Shown: positions 50,109-60,281, counted from the first letter of the stretch. The stretch is DNA of 64,000 bases from Thermococcus peptonophilus (GCF_001592435.1 NZ_CP014750.1:1178001-1242000), one strand, 5' to 3'. The notes: a model not told the origin generated them from the letters alone. Made by a program: numbers and translations.

Positions 50109-50993
50109 ATGAGGACGCTTATAATAATTCCTGCCTACAATGAGGAACTAACGATTGGGTCAGTTGTTGCTCTTGCTAAAAAGTATGGTGATGTTCTGGT
50201 AGTGGACGATGGCTCTAAAGATAGGACTTCTCAGGTTGCTCAGAATGCCGGTGCCATTGTTATTAGGCATGAAGTTAACAAGGGAAAGGGTGCGGCGTTA
50301 AAAACGGGGTTTGACTACGCCCTCTCAGATGGCTACGATGCCGTTGTAACCATTGACGCCGATGGTCAGCACAATCCCGACGAGATTCCCCTGCTGCTGA
50401 AGCCGATTTTGGATGATAAAGCGGATCTGGTCATAGGGTCGAGGTATCTTAATGGTGCTAAGGGGAACATTCCCCTTTACCGGAGGCTTGGGCTGTGGGT
50501 GCTGAACACCACCACGAACGTGAGCCTGAACGGGACGCTGAAGATTACAGACTCCCAGTCGGGCTTCAGGGCGATAAACAGGAAGGCCCTCGGCGAGCTG
50601 ATGAAGATAAGCAGTGACGGCTACAGCATGGAGAGCTACATGCTGGTGCACCTGGCCGAGAAGGGCGTGAGGATTAAAGAGGTGCCGATAACTGTCCGCT
50701 ACGATGTGCCAAATAAGCATAAGAAGAACCCTCTGAGCCACGGGTTTGGAGTGCTGGCCGCCATTGTTGGGCTGATAGGGTACAGGAGACCCCTGCTGCT
50801 GTTCAGCGTTTTGAGCCTTATATCCTTTGCAGTTGCGGGAGTCCTGGCCTACTGGGCGCTGAAACCGTACTATGCTGGTGGAAACGTCTACCTCACCCAG
50901 GCCATAGGCGCGGGAATCTTCGTGATAATTGGGATCCAGCTCTTTGTTGCTGGGCTGACGCTGAACGTGCTGGCGAGGATGGTAAGGGAGTGA
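50109..50993 (+). CDS. GT2 glycosyltransferase, dolichyl-phosphate sugar synthase type
   Basis: The ATG at 50109 (MRTLIIIPAYNEE) fits the family start; an upstream open stretch is non-conserved-looking. The 294-residue protein has PAYNEE, the nucleotide-binding VVDDGSKDRT, metal-binding TIDADGQHNP, and a C-terminal pair of membrane helices. This is the DPM1/DPG-like pattern that loads mannose or glucose onto a dolichyl phosphate carrier on the cytoplasmic face. It opens the surface glycan locus. The upstream 150 bases include a TATA-like CTTAAAAG near 50030. Confidence 0.85.
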   Translation: MRTLIIIPAYNEELTIGSVVALAKKYGDVLVVDDGSKDRTSQVAQNAGAIVIRHEVNKGKGAALKTGFDYALSDGYDAVVTIDADGQHNPDEIPLLLKPILDDKADLVIGSRYLNGAKGNIPLYRRLGLWVLNTTTNVSLNGTLKITDSQSGFRAINRKALGELMKISSDGYSMESYMLVHLAEKGVRIKEVPITVRYDVPNKHKKNPLSHGFGVLAAIVGLIGYRRPLLLFSVLSLISFAVAGVLAYWALKPYYAGGNVYLTQAIGAGIFVIIGIQLFVAGLTLNVLARMVRE

Positions 50994-52186
50994 GCAAGGA
51001 GGGTCGAATCAGCGTGAGAATTGCGTTAATTGGCTCCAGGGGGATACCCGGCAAGTACGGTGGGACTGAAACATTTGTTGAGGAACTTTCTAGGCGCCTA
51101 GTGAGAGAGGGGTTTCAAGTATATGTTACCTGCGAATCTGATGGGTTTCTGGAAGACGAATACAACGGTATAGTGAGGGTCCATGTCCCATCACTCCAGG
51201 GCAAAAGTGTCACAATACCATCAATAAACGACGTTATTGCAACACTGTATCTTCTCTCAAAGCACTCAAACGACGTTGATGTGCTTTATTATGTCTCCCC
51301 CGACGGTGCTCTGGCGGCGATATTTGGAAGATTATCAAAAAAGCGAATTCTCATAAACCCCGATGGGATTGAATGGAAACGGTTAGTCAGGAGAATCCAG
51401 TTTGTACCGTTCCATCTATTCCCAGTTTATCTGGCCACAATGATCTATATGTATCTCATGGAATACCTTTCATGCAAGTTGCCCGATGTGGTTGTTGCAG
51501 ATTCTCTCGGGATTAAAGAGAATTTAGAAAGGAGACATAAACCTAGAAGGGTTGTCTACATTGCCTACGGCGCAAGAGAGCTCCTGCCTTCAAGGCTCTC
51601 GAAGTGGGAAGAGGTAAGGATACTCCGCAGGTTCGGTCTTGAACCTTTTGGGTATTACCTCACGGTGGCGAGGATAGTCGCCGAGAACAACATCCACATG
51701 GAGATTGAGGGGTTTAAAAAAGCAAACTCAACAAAGAAGCTTGTCATCGTCGGGAACTTTAACAAGAATGATCCATATAGTAAATATCTCTTCAAGCTGG
51801 CCAAGAACAACGAGAACATACTTTTGCTTGACCCAATTTATGACCGGGAGGCTCTTGGAGTCTTGAGAAAGAATGCCTTTGCCTACATCCACGCCTACGA
51901 GGTCGGGGGGACAAATCCCTCCCTGCTTGAGCAGATGCTCTTCAAGAGACCTATATTAGCTTATGACGTGCCGTTCAACAAGGAAGTTCTGCAGGAAGGA
52001 GGGATATACTTTAAAGATGCCGGGGATTTAGCCAATAAAATGGAGATGCTTGAGAGGGGTGAGTTTGATTTAAAGCTTATAAAGAAGACGCAGATTAAGA
52101 GAATACGGAGGCAGTATAACTGGGAGAGGGTTGCGATGGAGTATGAAAGGGTGTTTAGGGCTTTGATCAGGAGGGCGCAGGGATGA
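50990..52186 (+). CDS. GT4 glycosyltransferase (rhamnosyltransferase-like)
   Basis: The 398-residue protein opens with RIALIGSRGIPGKYGGTETFVEEL, the DUF1972/GT4 N-terminus seen in bacterial rhamnosyl- and galactosyltransferases, and ends with the GT4 EVGGTNPSLLEQM motif in place of EGFGL. The GTG at 50990 overlaps the previous stop; a GTG at 51014 after GGAGGG is an alternative start. It adds a sugar to the growing lipid-linked glycan; donor unknown. Confidence 0.8.
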   Translation: MSKEGRISVRIALIGSRGIPGKYGGTETFVEELSRRLVREGFQVYVTCESDGFLEDEYNGIVRVHVPSLQGKSVTIPSINDVIATLYLLSKHSNDVDVLYYVSPDGALAAIFGRLSKKRILINPDGIEWKRLVRRIQFVPFHLFPVYLATMIYMYLMEYLSCKLPDVVVADSLGIKENLERRHKPRRVVYIAYGARELLPSRLSKWEEVRILRRFGLEPFGYYLTVARIVAENNIHMEIEGFKKANSTKKLVIVGNFNKNDPYSKYLFKLAKNNENILLLDPIYDREALGVLRKNAFAYIHAYEVGGTNPSLLEQMLFKRPILAYDVPFNKEVLQEGGIYFKDAGDLANKMEMLERGEFDLKLIKKTQIKRIRRQYNWERVAMEYERVFRALIRRAQG

Positions 52187-53322
52187 AGCTCCTTTTAATT
52201 AATTATATGGAAACTACTGCACCGGGAGGGATAAATAAGGTAGTGTTTGAAATTGCTAGATGGCTTTCTAAATGGAGTCATGAGGTTGTTGTTTTTAATC
52301 CAGCTTGGGATAATCGCCTGCAAATGAGTGAAGAAAAGATAGAGAATTTTACATTGATTAGGGGATACAAATACAGAGAATCCCTTTATGGATTTAGCAT
52401 CAAAAATATCGGAGTTGTCAGAGAATTAATAAAAAAGTTTGATCCAGATGTTGTTCACGTTCATGGATACCATACCTTGTTCTCACCTGAAATAGTTTAT
52501 GTTGTCAAGAAATACTTTTCCAAAATTCCAGTGATATTTTCTCCGCATTATATGCCCTTCGGACATGCCACGCTCCTAGGAGAGTATCTGTGGTCAGTAT
52601 ACAACAAGATAAGCAATTTACTAATTTTTCCTAAAATAGATCATCTAATAGTTGCGTCTAATTTTGAAAAGGATAGTTTGCTCTATGATATCCCCAATAC
52701 AGGGGACATTGAAATTAGTGTGATCCCCCATGGGGTGGATGTGATTGATGTTCAAAAGAAACCTCAGAGGGAAGAAATTACATTATTGTTTTCTGGATAT
52801 CTTCAGGAGCGAAAAGGTGTTCAATACATACTCCGAGCCCTCTATGAACTTGTTTATGAATATAAAATGGCGAACGTCAGACTTACGATTATTGGGGAAG
52901 GTCCATATAAACAAAGTTTATTAAAATTAGCGAAGCAATTAAATATAATGCAATATATTGTATGGAAACCATTTGTAGTTGATAGAACAGAACTTTTTAA
53001 GGAAATTCAGAATGCAGATATATTTTTGTTGTTGTCCAAGAATGAAAACTATGGAATCACTGTTGCCGAAGCACTTGCACTTGGAACTCCAGTAATAGTT
53101 ACAAAACATAGTGCCTTGAAGGAGTTTTTAACAGAACCTGGATGTTTTGGTGTTGATTATCCTCCTAATCCTAAGAAAGTCGCGGAATTAATATTAAAAA
53201 TCTTAAACAGCGATGTTAGAGTGGGACCGTTTAGTAAAAGGATAAGAACTTGGGATGAAGTTGTGAAAGATTACGAAAAGGTATACAATCTAGTACTGAG
53301 AAGAGTGAAGAATATGAGGTGA
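52183..53322 (+). CDS. GT4 glycosyltransferase
   Basis: The 379-residue protein has GGINKVVFEIARWLSKWSHEV, HVHGYH and SPHYMPF in the acceptor domain, then PHGVDV, FSGYLQERKGVQYIL and the C-terminal NYGITVAEALALGTPVI with the conserved Glu pair of family 4. Its ATG overlaps the previous stop. From here the DNA becomes notably AT-rich, consistent with a horizontally shuffled glycan block. Donor sugar unknown. Confidence 0.85.
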   Translation: MKLLLINYMETTAPGGINKVVFEIARWLSKWSHEVVVFNPAWDNRLQMSEEKIENFTLIRGYKYRESLYGFSIKNIGVVRELIKKFDPDVVHVHGYHTLFSPEIVYVVKKYFSKIPVIFSPHYMPFGHATLLGEYLWSVYNKISNLLIFPKIDHLIVASNFEKDSLLYDIPNTGDIEISVIPHGVDVIDVQKKPQREEITLLFSGYLQERKGVQYILRALYELVYEYKMANVRLTIIGEGPYKQSLLKLAKQLNIMQYIVWKPFVVDRTELFKEIQNADIFLLLSKNENYGITVAEALALGTPVIVTKHSALKEFLTEPGCFGVDYPPNPKKVAELILKILNSDVRVGPFSKRIRTWDEVVKDYEKVYNLVLRRVKNMR

Positions 53323-53327
53323 GAACA

Positions 53328-54698
53328 ATGGATTACCCCAATGTGATACTTATTGTAGTAGACACTCTGAGAGATGATTACTCATATCCTCTGAAAGAAA
53401 ATCTAAAAAAGTTTGGATTTATTTCGTACAATAATGCTATAGCTCCTACCTCATGGACAATTCCTAGTCATGCATCATTATTTACTGGTTTATACCCCCT
53501 ACTTCACAAAATACATGAGACAAAACACAAAAAAAATCCCGATATACGATTTGATGATCTACCACCTGAAATCACACTGCAACACTTTTTAGGAGAACTG
53601 GGATATGAATCCTACTTGTTAAGCGCGAATCCATATATATCCCCATTTTTTGGGTTATCTGGATTTGATTATTTCCATGATACATATTCGGGGAAATATA
53701 GCATTTTTCTTTCTGACAACGAACAAGAATATATTGATAAATTAAAAATAAGGACAAGGACAACCAAAGAGTTATTATCTAAATTATGGAATGATAAACA
53801 ATTTAAATTATTATTAAAAGTTACAGGCGGTTTTATTATCTGGAAGCTTGGGCTAGTAAAAGGATGGCCATTTGATATGGGCGCCCGAAAAACAATAGAA
53901 GTTTTAAGGAGAATTCTCAAGAAAGAAAATTGGCGGGATTCTAATCCATTTTTTATATTCGTAAACTTGATGGAAGTCCACGAACCCTACTCTAGACTTG
54001 AAAATCCTCAAACCCTCATAAAATCATTCAAACGTAACCTTCTAACTGGTGAACTAAATTTTGAGCAAGTACTATTATGGAAACAAGTTTATCCTAAAGA
54101 AGTAGATTACATAACAGAAAGAATCCTTGAGATTATTAAAATACTAAAATACGAAGATATGTTTGACAATTCCATTATTATCATCACTAGTGATCATGGA
54201 CAGCTCCTTGGAGAGCATGGAAGAATAGGTCATGGGACCTTCCTTTATGATGAACTTCTAAAAGTGCCTCTTCTTGTAAAGTTCCCAAAGGAATATGAAT
54301 CTCATTACCCGGGGGACTCGGAATCTTGGATCAGTCTCACAAAAATTAAACAGTTAATTTTGAGTGTGGTTGAAAATAAACTGGAGGTACATCAATTGTA
54401 CTCCTCTGTTGTATTTGCCGAGTCGTATGGCATACAAGATTATATAAACCCCCCCACAGATAGAGATCAATACAACAACTTTTATGCCCTTGAAAAATAC
54501 CGGATTGCTATCTATTACAAAAACTTTAAAGGAATTTTCAATGTCACAGACTGGAAGTTTGAAGAAATCATTTCGTATGATCCCAAAACAGAAGTCACTG
54601 AAGACATTGTAAAACACATGAAAAAAGAGATCATAAAATTCCTAAAAACTGTTGAATTCAGAAGCATTTCAAAGATAGGTGAGTTAACTATTTATTGA
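53328..54698 (+). CDS. Sulfatase-fold protein (alkaline phosphatase superfamily), copy 1
   Basis: GAGGTGA five bases upstream selects the ATG at 53328 (MDYPNVILIVVDTLRDD). The 456-residue protein has the metal-binding VVDTLRDDY, the active-site segment SWTIPSHASLFTG with Thr or Ser where sulfatases have the formylglycine Cys/Ser, and a second metal site ITSDHGQLLGEHG. The family includes sulfatases and phosphoglycerol or phosphoethanolamine transferases. With no signal peptide it may act on glycan intermediates in the cytoplasm. A paralogue lies at 60564-61895. AT-rich. Confidence 0.8.
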   Translation: MDYPNVILIVVDTLRDDYSYPLKENLKKFGFISYNNAIAPTSWTIPSHASLFTGLYPLLHKIHETKHKKNPDIRFDDLPPEITLQHFLGELGYESYLLSANPYISPFFGLSGFDYFHDTYSGKYSIFLSDNEQEYIDKLKIRTRTTKELLSKLWNDKQFKLLLKVTGGFIIWKLGLVKGWPFDMGARKTIEVLRRILKKENWRDSNPFFIFVNLMEVHEPYSRLENPQTLIKSFKRNLLTGELNFEQVLLWKQVYPKEVDYITERILEIIKILKYEDMFDNSIIIITSDHGQLLGEHGRIGHGTFLYDELLKVPLLVKFPKEYESHYPGDSESWISLTKIKQLILSVVENKLEVHQLYSSVVFAESYGIQDYINPPTDRDQYNNFYALEKYRIAIYYKNFKGIFNVTDWKFEEIISYDPKTEVTEDIVKHMKKEIIKFLKTVEFRSISKIGELTIY

Positions 54699-55779
54699 AT
54701 GTTTTATAAAACAGTATAGGCGACTTTCTTTCATTTTCCATCGCTGCTAATACCCCCAATGCAAAATATATACTGCTTTTTTTATTTCCATAAAAAAGAA
54801 TGTAATTTAAAAGTAATAATGGAATTCTTAAAATTAGCAATATACTCATGCCAAGCAGTTTGTAGAATTCAGTGTAGTTTTTCAATATGATTAGTATCAT
54901 ATTTCGTCCAAACAAATATGCTGATATAGGTCTAATTGTTTTCTTTAAAATGTTTCTATTGCCAACTTTGTGCCAAATCGTCGAGAGAGAGGCTACTGCC
55001 AACGAAATTCCGCCTTTACGTAACCTAAGCGAAAAGTCGGTTTCTTCCCAATATGCAAAATAATCTTCATCTAAAAATCCAAAACTCAAGAGAGTATCTT
55101 TTTTGACTAACATACATGCGCCATGGATTTCATCTGTGTTTATTAATGAAGAGGAGATGCCTTTATCCATTTTATTAGGTTTGCATGATTTATGCATAGT
55201 AGTCCATATTGGGCCTAATTTGTGAGTTTTACCGCAGTATTGAATTTTTCCGTTCCAGTAATAATGTATTTTAGGGCTTATGGCTCCAATGTTCTTGTTA
55301 CTGGAGGCAACTTTTACAAGCTCCGTTAAAAAGCCTGGATGAACAACAGTATCGTTATTCAAAAGCAAAATATAGTCAGAGGTCAAAACGCTCAAAGCAA
55401 ATTTTATTCCAACGTTGTTCCCACCAGCAAAGCCGTAGTTGTCCTTATTTTTGATTAAAATCATTCGCCTATTCGGATCAAATTTCTCGTAGGCGGGTTT
55501 ATTGAACTTCCCTTTCCTTGTGTCACCTTCATTGATATCAAAAACCTTAATCGGTTTATTGCTCGGATTGTACTCAAAAAACTTTGAATTGACCTCAATC
55601 TTTCCCTCTGCATACTCCTTAATCTTCCTCACCGAGTCATCCTTGGAGCCGTTATCCACCACGATAACATCATAGTTAGGATAGGTGATTCTATAGAGCG
55701 ATTCCAAACATTCTATTGTATCCTCCCAGCCGTTCCAGTTGAGAATGATTATAGATACCCTCGGGGCATTCATCTGCAT
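54688..55779 (-). CDS. GT2 glycosyltransferase with C-terminal membrane segments
   Basis: The 363-residue protein has VSIIILNWNGWEDTIECLESL, VDNGSKDDS, NYGFAGGNNVGI and the metal-binding LLLNNDTVV, as in GT2 rhamnosyl-type enzymes, and two C-terminal hydrophobic segments. It includes an insertion after VDNGSKDD (about residues 50-105). The part for the first 100 residues is clearly richer in GC than the rest. It converges on the sulfatase gene with an 11-base overlap and is divergent from the DUF2206-like gene. Confidence 0.82.
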   Translation of the reverse strand: MQMNAPRVSIIILNWNGWEDTIECLESLYRITYPNYDVIVVDNGSKDDSVRKIKEYAEGKIEVNSKFFEYNPSNKPIKVFDINEGDTRKGKFNKPAYEKFDPNRRMILIKNKDNYGFAGGNNVGIKFALSVLTSDYILLLNNDTVVHPGFLTELVKVASSNKNIGAISPKIHYYWNGKIQYCGKTHKLGPIWTTMHKSCKPNKMDKGISSSLINTDEIHGACMLVKKDTLLSFGFLDEDYFAYWEETDFSLRLRKGGISLAVASLSTIWHKVGNRNILKKTIRPISAYLFGRNMILIILKNYTEFYKLLGMSILLILRIPLLLLNYILFYGNKKSSIYFALGVLAAMENERKSPILFYKTFNK

Positions 55780-55846
55780 CCCATACCCTTTCTATCAAAA
55801 AATATTAAAAGGTTTTTTGGTGGCATTACATTTGGGGAGAGATTAA

Positions 55847-57943
55847 ATGGACAGAAAATCACTGATAATCACCATCTCGATTTTGTTGGGGTTGAACTCA
55901 GGAATACTAGCGGATTACTTAGGCATCCGCATACCACTGGTCAGGCAGATTTTTGGGTTCGTTGCCCTGATGTTCCTACCGGGGTATCTTCTCTTAAGGA
56001 TATTTAACACAAAAACGGAAAGCATCTCTGAAGAGATATTCCTCGAAGTTGCCCTCAGCATCTCGGTCGTCATGATTATGGGGATTTTTGCAAATTTTGT
56101 ATATCCACTCCTTGGGGTTGAAAAACCTATAACCATTCTTCCGATTCTCTTGACATTTAACGTGGTTACCCTGGGGCTACTCGCGGTGGAGCAGATCAGG
56201 TCAGTGCCGGTGCCTCAGCACACCAGAAGGCAGATCAGGATAGCAAAGTGGGACTTATTCTTTGCCCTTCTGCCCGCCGGGTCTCTGCTTGGTGCCTACT
56301 TTTTCAGCCACTACGGGGATAACAAGGGATTGCTTCTCCTTTATTTCGTGATAGCGCTTACCCCACTAGTTTTTATTAAATCCAAGAACTTTAACAGAGC
56401 CTTTGGGATATGGTCAATTGCGATTTCCCTTATGTGGTCAACTGTTTTTGGGGTATCCTGGAACTATATCTGGGGATACGACATAAATGGGGAGTACTAC
56501 TATTCAAATTTAGTTTTATCAAAAGGAGTCTGGGAAATTTCAACTTTTAAAGCATATAATACTGTTGCAAGTATAAATATACTTGCACCATTATCTTCTT
56601 TGGTAACAAGTATGAATCTGGTCTCAATATTCAAAGTTATGTATCCATTTATATTTTCATTAGTTCCAGTGGTACTTTTAAAGGCCTATGAAATGCTTTT
56701 GCAAGATAAACTTCGGGCTGAACTCTCAGTATTATTCTTTATGTTTCTCTTTACATTTTTCACAGAAATGATGGCTCTTGCGAGACAAATGATCGCAGAA
56801 GTATACTTGGCCCTGCTTGTTTATGCAACAATAAGAAAGATAAATTCTATATTTTTGAGTGTGTTCCTGGTGTCTCTAGTAATCTCGCACTATGGGACTG
56901 CATATTTAGCAATATTTGCACTTGTCTCCCTTCTCCTGTTGGGGAATATCAAAACAAAAAGAAACATAAATAATAGAATTATAATATTTACATGGGTGAT
57001 AACTCTGTTCTGGTACCAGCATGTCGGGGGAGGGTTTCAATTTCAAAAGTTAGTGGATGTTGGATATCAAACACTCTTAATGCTCAAAGATTTGGGAGAT
57101 ATACAGCGATCACAAGGACTCGCAATTATAGTAAGTAAAACCACTCTTGCGAGGGAAGTAGGAAAATGGATAAATATCATTGCTCAAGGTTTTATTTCAG
57201 TGGGGATTCTAGCCGCGGCTTATACTATTGCCAAGGATCCCAGGAAAAAATATATAGAATTTTATGTATTGTCCTTTGTGTTCTTCGCTTATGACGTTGC
57301 CGGAGTAATTGTTCCATATTTTGCGAATAGATTAAATACTCCAAGGCTTTATCAGATAACATTATTTTTCCTATCCCCATACTTAATTATTGGGGCAAAT
57401 GCACTAAGTAGAATTTTTTATAACCTTTATAAAAACATGGTATCTAGTAATACTATATCTAATAATTATGAGGTCAAGATTCTCTCGGTTCTATTGGTAA
57501 TTTATTTTCTGTTTAACTCTGGGGTTGTACTAACAATTTTCCATGATCCATATCCGCCTATGTGGCTCAATAGGTATCAATCTCCCTCTTGGAGTACAAA
57601 AGAAATCATTGGGGCGAAATGGATAAAGCATTATGAGATTCAAAATAGCATTACCTATTTAGGCAACTTCAAGTTTCCATTGTTTTCAGGATTAGGAATA
57701 AAAACCAAATGGTTTGGGTTTAAGAAATCCATAGTAGTACAGGATTTCCCTGAGACTCAAGAATATGTATATCTTGGGAAAGAAACTACATTACACAAAG
57801 AGATAGAAAGTTTTTATTTTGGAGCAGGAGGCATTCCAATCCATGAATTCATCTCTTTATATCAGACAGATTTATGGAAACAGTTGTATAATTTTAACAA
57901 AATTTACGCTAATCCGCATGTGAGTATATATTGCCAACGTTAA
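55847..57943 (+). CDS. Polytopic membrane protein, DUF2206-like
   Basis: GGGGAGAG precedes the ATG. The 698-residue protein has about 14-16 hydrophobic segments. The first part (VRQIFGFVALMFLPGYLLLRIF) resembles DUF1616, and the whole resembles the DUF2206 group of glycan-locus membrane proteins, possibly a lipid-linked glycosyltransferase of the GT-C type. The first 620 bases are GC-rich and the remainder AT-rich, suggesting a fused or recombined origin. Function unknown. The 98 bases after it contain no gene. Confidence 0.65.
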   Translation: MDRKSLIITISILLGLNSGILADYLGIRIPLVRQIFGFVALMFLPGYLLLRIFNTKTESISEEIFLEVALSISVVMIMGIFANFVYPLLGVEKPITILPILLTFNVVTLGLLAVEQIRSVPVPQHTRRQIRIAKWDLFFALLPAGSLLGAYFFSHYGDNKGLLLLYFVIALTPLVFIKSKNFNRAFGIWSIAISLMWSTVFGVSWNYIWGYDINGEYYYSNLVLSKGVWEISTFKAYNTVASINILAPLSSLVTSMNLVSIFKVMYPFIFSLVPVVLLKAYEMLLQDKLRAELSVLFFMFLFTFFTEMMALARQMIAEVYLALLVYATIRKINSIFLSVFLVSLVISHYGTAYLAIFALVSLLLLGNIKTKRNINNRIIIFTWVITLFWYQHVGGGFQFQKLVDVGYQTLLMLKDLGDIQRSQGLAIIVSKTTLAREVGKWINIIAQGFISVGILAAAYTIAKDPRKKYIEFYVLSFVFFAYDVAGVIVPYFANRLNTPRLYQITLFFLSPYLIIGANALSRIFYNLYKNMVSSNTISNNYEVKILSVLLVIYFLFNSGVVLTIFHDPYPPMWLNRYQSPSWSTKEIIGAKWIKHYEIQNSITYLGNFKFPLFSGLGIKTKWFGFKKSIVVQDFPETQEYVYLGKETTLHKEIESFYFGAGGIPIHEFISLYQTDLWKQLYNFNKIYANPHVSIYCQR

Positions 57944-58041
57944 GGAAACCTCAGAAGACATCGCTCTATATTCTGAGTATTCCAATATCTATTCTCAACA
58001 TTTCCAAGTAAGCAAAATAGCAAAAAGATCACCCTAAATTT

Positions 58042-59100
58042 TTATTGTGACTCTCTTCCGTAAAGAATCCTCTTTGGTTTTTTGTTGTCAAAAATCTCCA
58101 TCAGTCCATCAAGGTAAGCAGAAGAGATAAAATATATCCTTGTAATTTTATGATCATCAAAAAGTATAATACTTACTAATGAAAGAAGATACTTTTTTAA
58201 TAATCTTATTATGAACTTAAATTTACTATTTGAATATATCTTTCCCAAATATGTGAGATTCCGGATTCCATAATAAGTCCTCCAAAGCTCTCTGTAAGGG
58301 ATTCTGTAGAACATTTTTCCAAAAAACTTTCTTGTTGGTAATTCCTGTTTTTTTAGAGCCCCCTTGTGTTTTATCACACTGCCGGGGACTAAATAAATCT
58401 TGCCAACTTGCTTTAGGCGGATACAATACTCAACGTCATCATGATATATAAAGAACTCTTTTTTAGGAAAACCTATTTTTGAAATAGCATCCCTATGAAT
58501 TAAGATGCCAACAAAAGAAGCAAAATCTATTTCTGAAACCTTATGTTTATACACCTCATAGGGTGCTGGTTTCTGAATCAATGGAAATGGATTATCAAAA
58601 TCGAGATATCCCCTAGTATACAGATTAATCTTGTTATACTCAACCACAGAGCTAGCTATGGCACTGATCTCTTCCAAGTTTAGAGAATCCAGTGCCTCTA
58701 GTAATTTTTCTAAAGCATTAGGAGCAGGTTCTGCATCATCATCCATTAACCACAACCAAGTATACCCCATACTATATGCTCGCTTTACCCCTTCATAGAA
58801 GCCTCCAGCTCCTCCCACGTTTTTGGGCATCCTAACATAATGGAATTTTATGCGTTTCTCCGACATTGCATCATGGATTATAAAAATTTTTTCCCATGGT
58901 TTAAGTAATTTGGGGGGTGGTAATTCTTTGATATACCCTTTTTCCAGAAGGAATTCTGGTGTCCCATCTGTTGAAGAATTATCTATGAGATAAATAGCAT
59001 CTATTGGTCTCGTCTGTCTCCTTAGCGCTTCTAAGCATTCTAGGAGCAATTCTTTTCTATTATATGTAACTACAACAGCACATACTGTATCTTCTTTCAT
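58042..59100 (-). CDS. GT2 glycosyltransferase, galactofuranosyltransferase-like
   Basis: The 352-residue protein has CAVVVTYNRKELLLECLEAL, LIDNSSTDGT, MPKNVGGAGGFYEGVKRA and LWLMDDDAEP, the pattern of GlfT-type and related GT2 enzymes that carry a DDD metal site. Its ATG overlaps the stop of the UDP-galactopyranose mutase gene just upstream, which supplies UDP-galactofuranose. That coupling is the main reason for the galactofuranosyl call; other donors remain possible. Confidence 0.75.
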   Translation of the reverse strand: MKEDTVCAVVVTYNRKELLLECLEALRRQTRPIDAIYLIDNSSTDGTPEFLLEKGYIKELPPPKLLKPWEKIFIIHDAMSEKRIKFHYVRMPKNVGGAGGFYEGVKRAYSMGYTWLWLMDDDAEPAPNALEKLLEALDSLNLEEISAIASSVVEYNKINLYTRGYLDFDNPFPLIQKPAPYEVYKHKVSEIDFASFVGILIHRDAISKIGFPKKEFFIYHDDVEYCIRLKQVGKIYLVPGSVIKHKGALKKQELPTRKFFGKMFYRIPYRELWRTYYGIRNLTYLGKIYSNSKFKFIIRLLKKYLLSLVSIILFDDHKITRIYFISSAYLDGLMEIFDNKKPKRILYGRESQ

Positions 59101-60281
59101 ATTTTATTTGCCCCCATTAGTTTCTTGAACTCATCAAGTGCTCTTTGAATAACATCACTCATAGTGTAGTATTTGTACTCAGCTAGTCTACCAATGAATA
59201 TGAATCTTGTCTTGCTTTTATTATTTAACAACCTTGCACGTTCATTATATAACTGGTATCTTCTGAGATTTTCTTTCCTTGGGATTGGATAATATGGCTC
59301 GTTTTTTGAAGGAATGTACTTCCTAGGATACTCATAAGCGACAGTTGTTTTTGGGTGTTTTTGGAATGTTAGTCTCTTAAATTCTGTAATCCTTGTAAAA
59401 TCGTACTCATTGGGATAATTTTCAACGGCTGCATCTAAAAAATATTCAACATTATAAGTTTCAAATTTGAACTCTAAGGATCTATAGGGTAATTCTCCGA
59501 ATTCATAATCAAAGAAATAATCTATTGGGCCGGTATATATTAGTATTCCCTTCCAAGGTTTTCCAAAAAGAGAAACTTCACCAGTATCGATATCAACTTC
59601 AAGAACCTCCTTATAATCTGTATTCAGTAATATCTTGATATTGGGATTTAATAACATTTTGTAGAACAATGTAGTATACCCATACTTTGGCATCGCTTGA
59701 TATTTATCATTAAAATATCTGTTATCTCTAGAGAGTACCACTGGGACTCTATCTAGTACCCCAATCAGCTCCTCGGGAGATTCTTCCCATTGTTTAAGAG
59801 TATAGTTTAAATAAACTTTCTCATAAACGAAGTTTGCTAGGGACTTCAAATCTTTGTCTCCAAGTTCATCAGCAACTTTTTTTAGTTTAAGTATTGGTAT
59901 TCGAGTACCATAACCGAAGTGTTTTACTAGTTTTAATTCTAATGATCTAGCTGTTTCTGCAGGGAATAGCTTATATAGTGAGTTCAAATTAAACGGTACT
60001 GGAACTTTTGTTCCATTTATATTTGCCAAAACTTTGTGTTGATATGGGATCCACTCAGTGAATTTTGAAAGATATTCAAAGACTTCTTTTGAATTCGTTC
60101 TAAATACATGAGGCCCATATTTATGGACAAGAAGTCCCTCCTCGTTATAATAATCATAGCTATTTCCTCCTATATGGGGTCGCTTTTCAATAATTAATAC
60201 TCTCTTCCGCAATACATTAGAAAGTCTCTCGGCCAATACACTTCCAGCAAACCCACTTCCAACAACAACGACGTCGAACAT
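59097..60281 (-). CDS. glf: UDP-galactopyranose mutase
   Basis: The start at 60281 (MFDVVVVGSGFAGSVLAERL) is supported by GGTGTTG ten bases upstream and a TATA box (ATATTTTAAGG, 60324-60314); an upstream in-frame GTG would add 28 poorly conserved residues. The 394-residue protein has the FAD GSGFAG loop (8-13), KRPHIGGNSYDYYNEEG, YGPHVFRT and the substrate-site KYGYTTLF and FIGRLAEYKYYTMSDVI segments. It interconverts UDP-galactopyranose and UDP-galactofuranose using reduced FAD. It lies in one operon with a GT2 enzyme, pointing to galactofuranose in the cell-surface glycan. Confidence 0.93.
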   Translation of the reverse strand: MFDVVVVGSGFAGSVLAERLSNVLRKRVLIIEKRPHIGGNSYDYYNEEGLLVHKYGPHVFRTNSKEVFEYLSKFTEWIPYQHKVLANINGTKVPVPFNLNSLYKLFPAETARSLELKLVKHFGYGTRIPILKLKKVADELGDKDLKSLANFVYEKVYLNYTLKQWEESPEELIGVLDRVPVVLSRDNRYFNDKYQAMPKYGYTTLFYKMLLNPNIKILLNTDYKEVLEVDIDTGEVSLFGKPWKGILIYTGPIDYFFDYEFGELPYRSLEFKFETYNVEYFLDAAVENYPNEYDFTRITEFKRLTFQKHPKTTVAYEYPRKYIPSKNEPYYPIPRKENLRRYQLYNERARLLNNKSKTRFIFIGRLAEYKYYTMSDVIQRALDEFKKLMGANKI

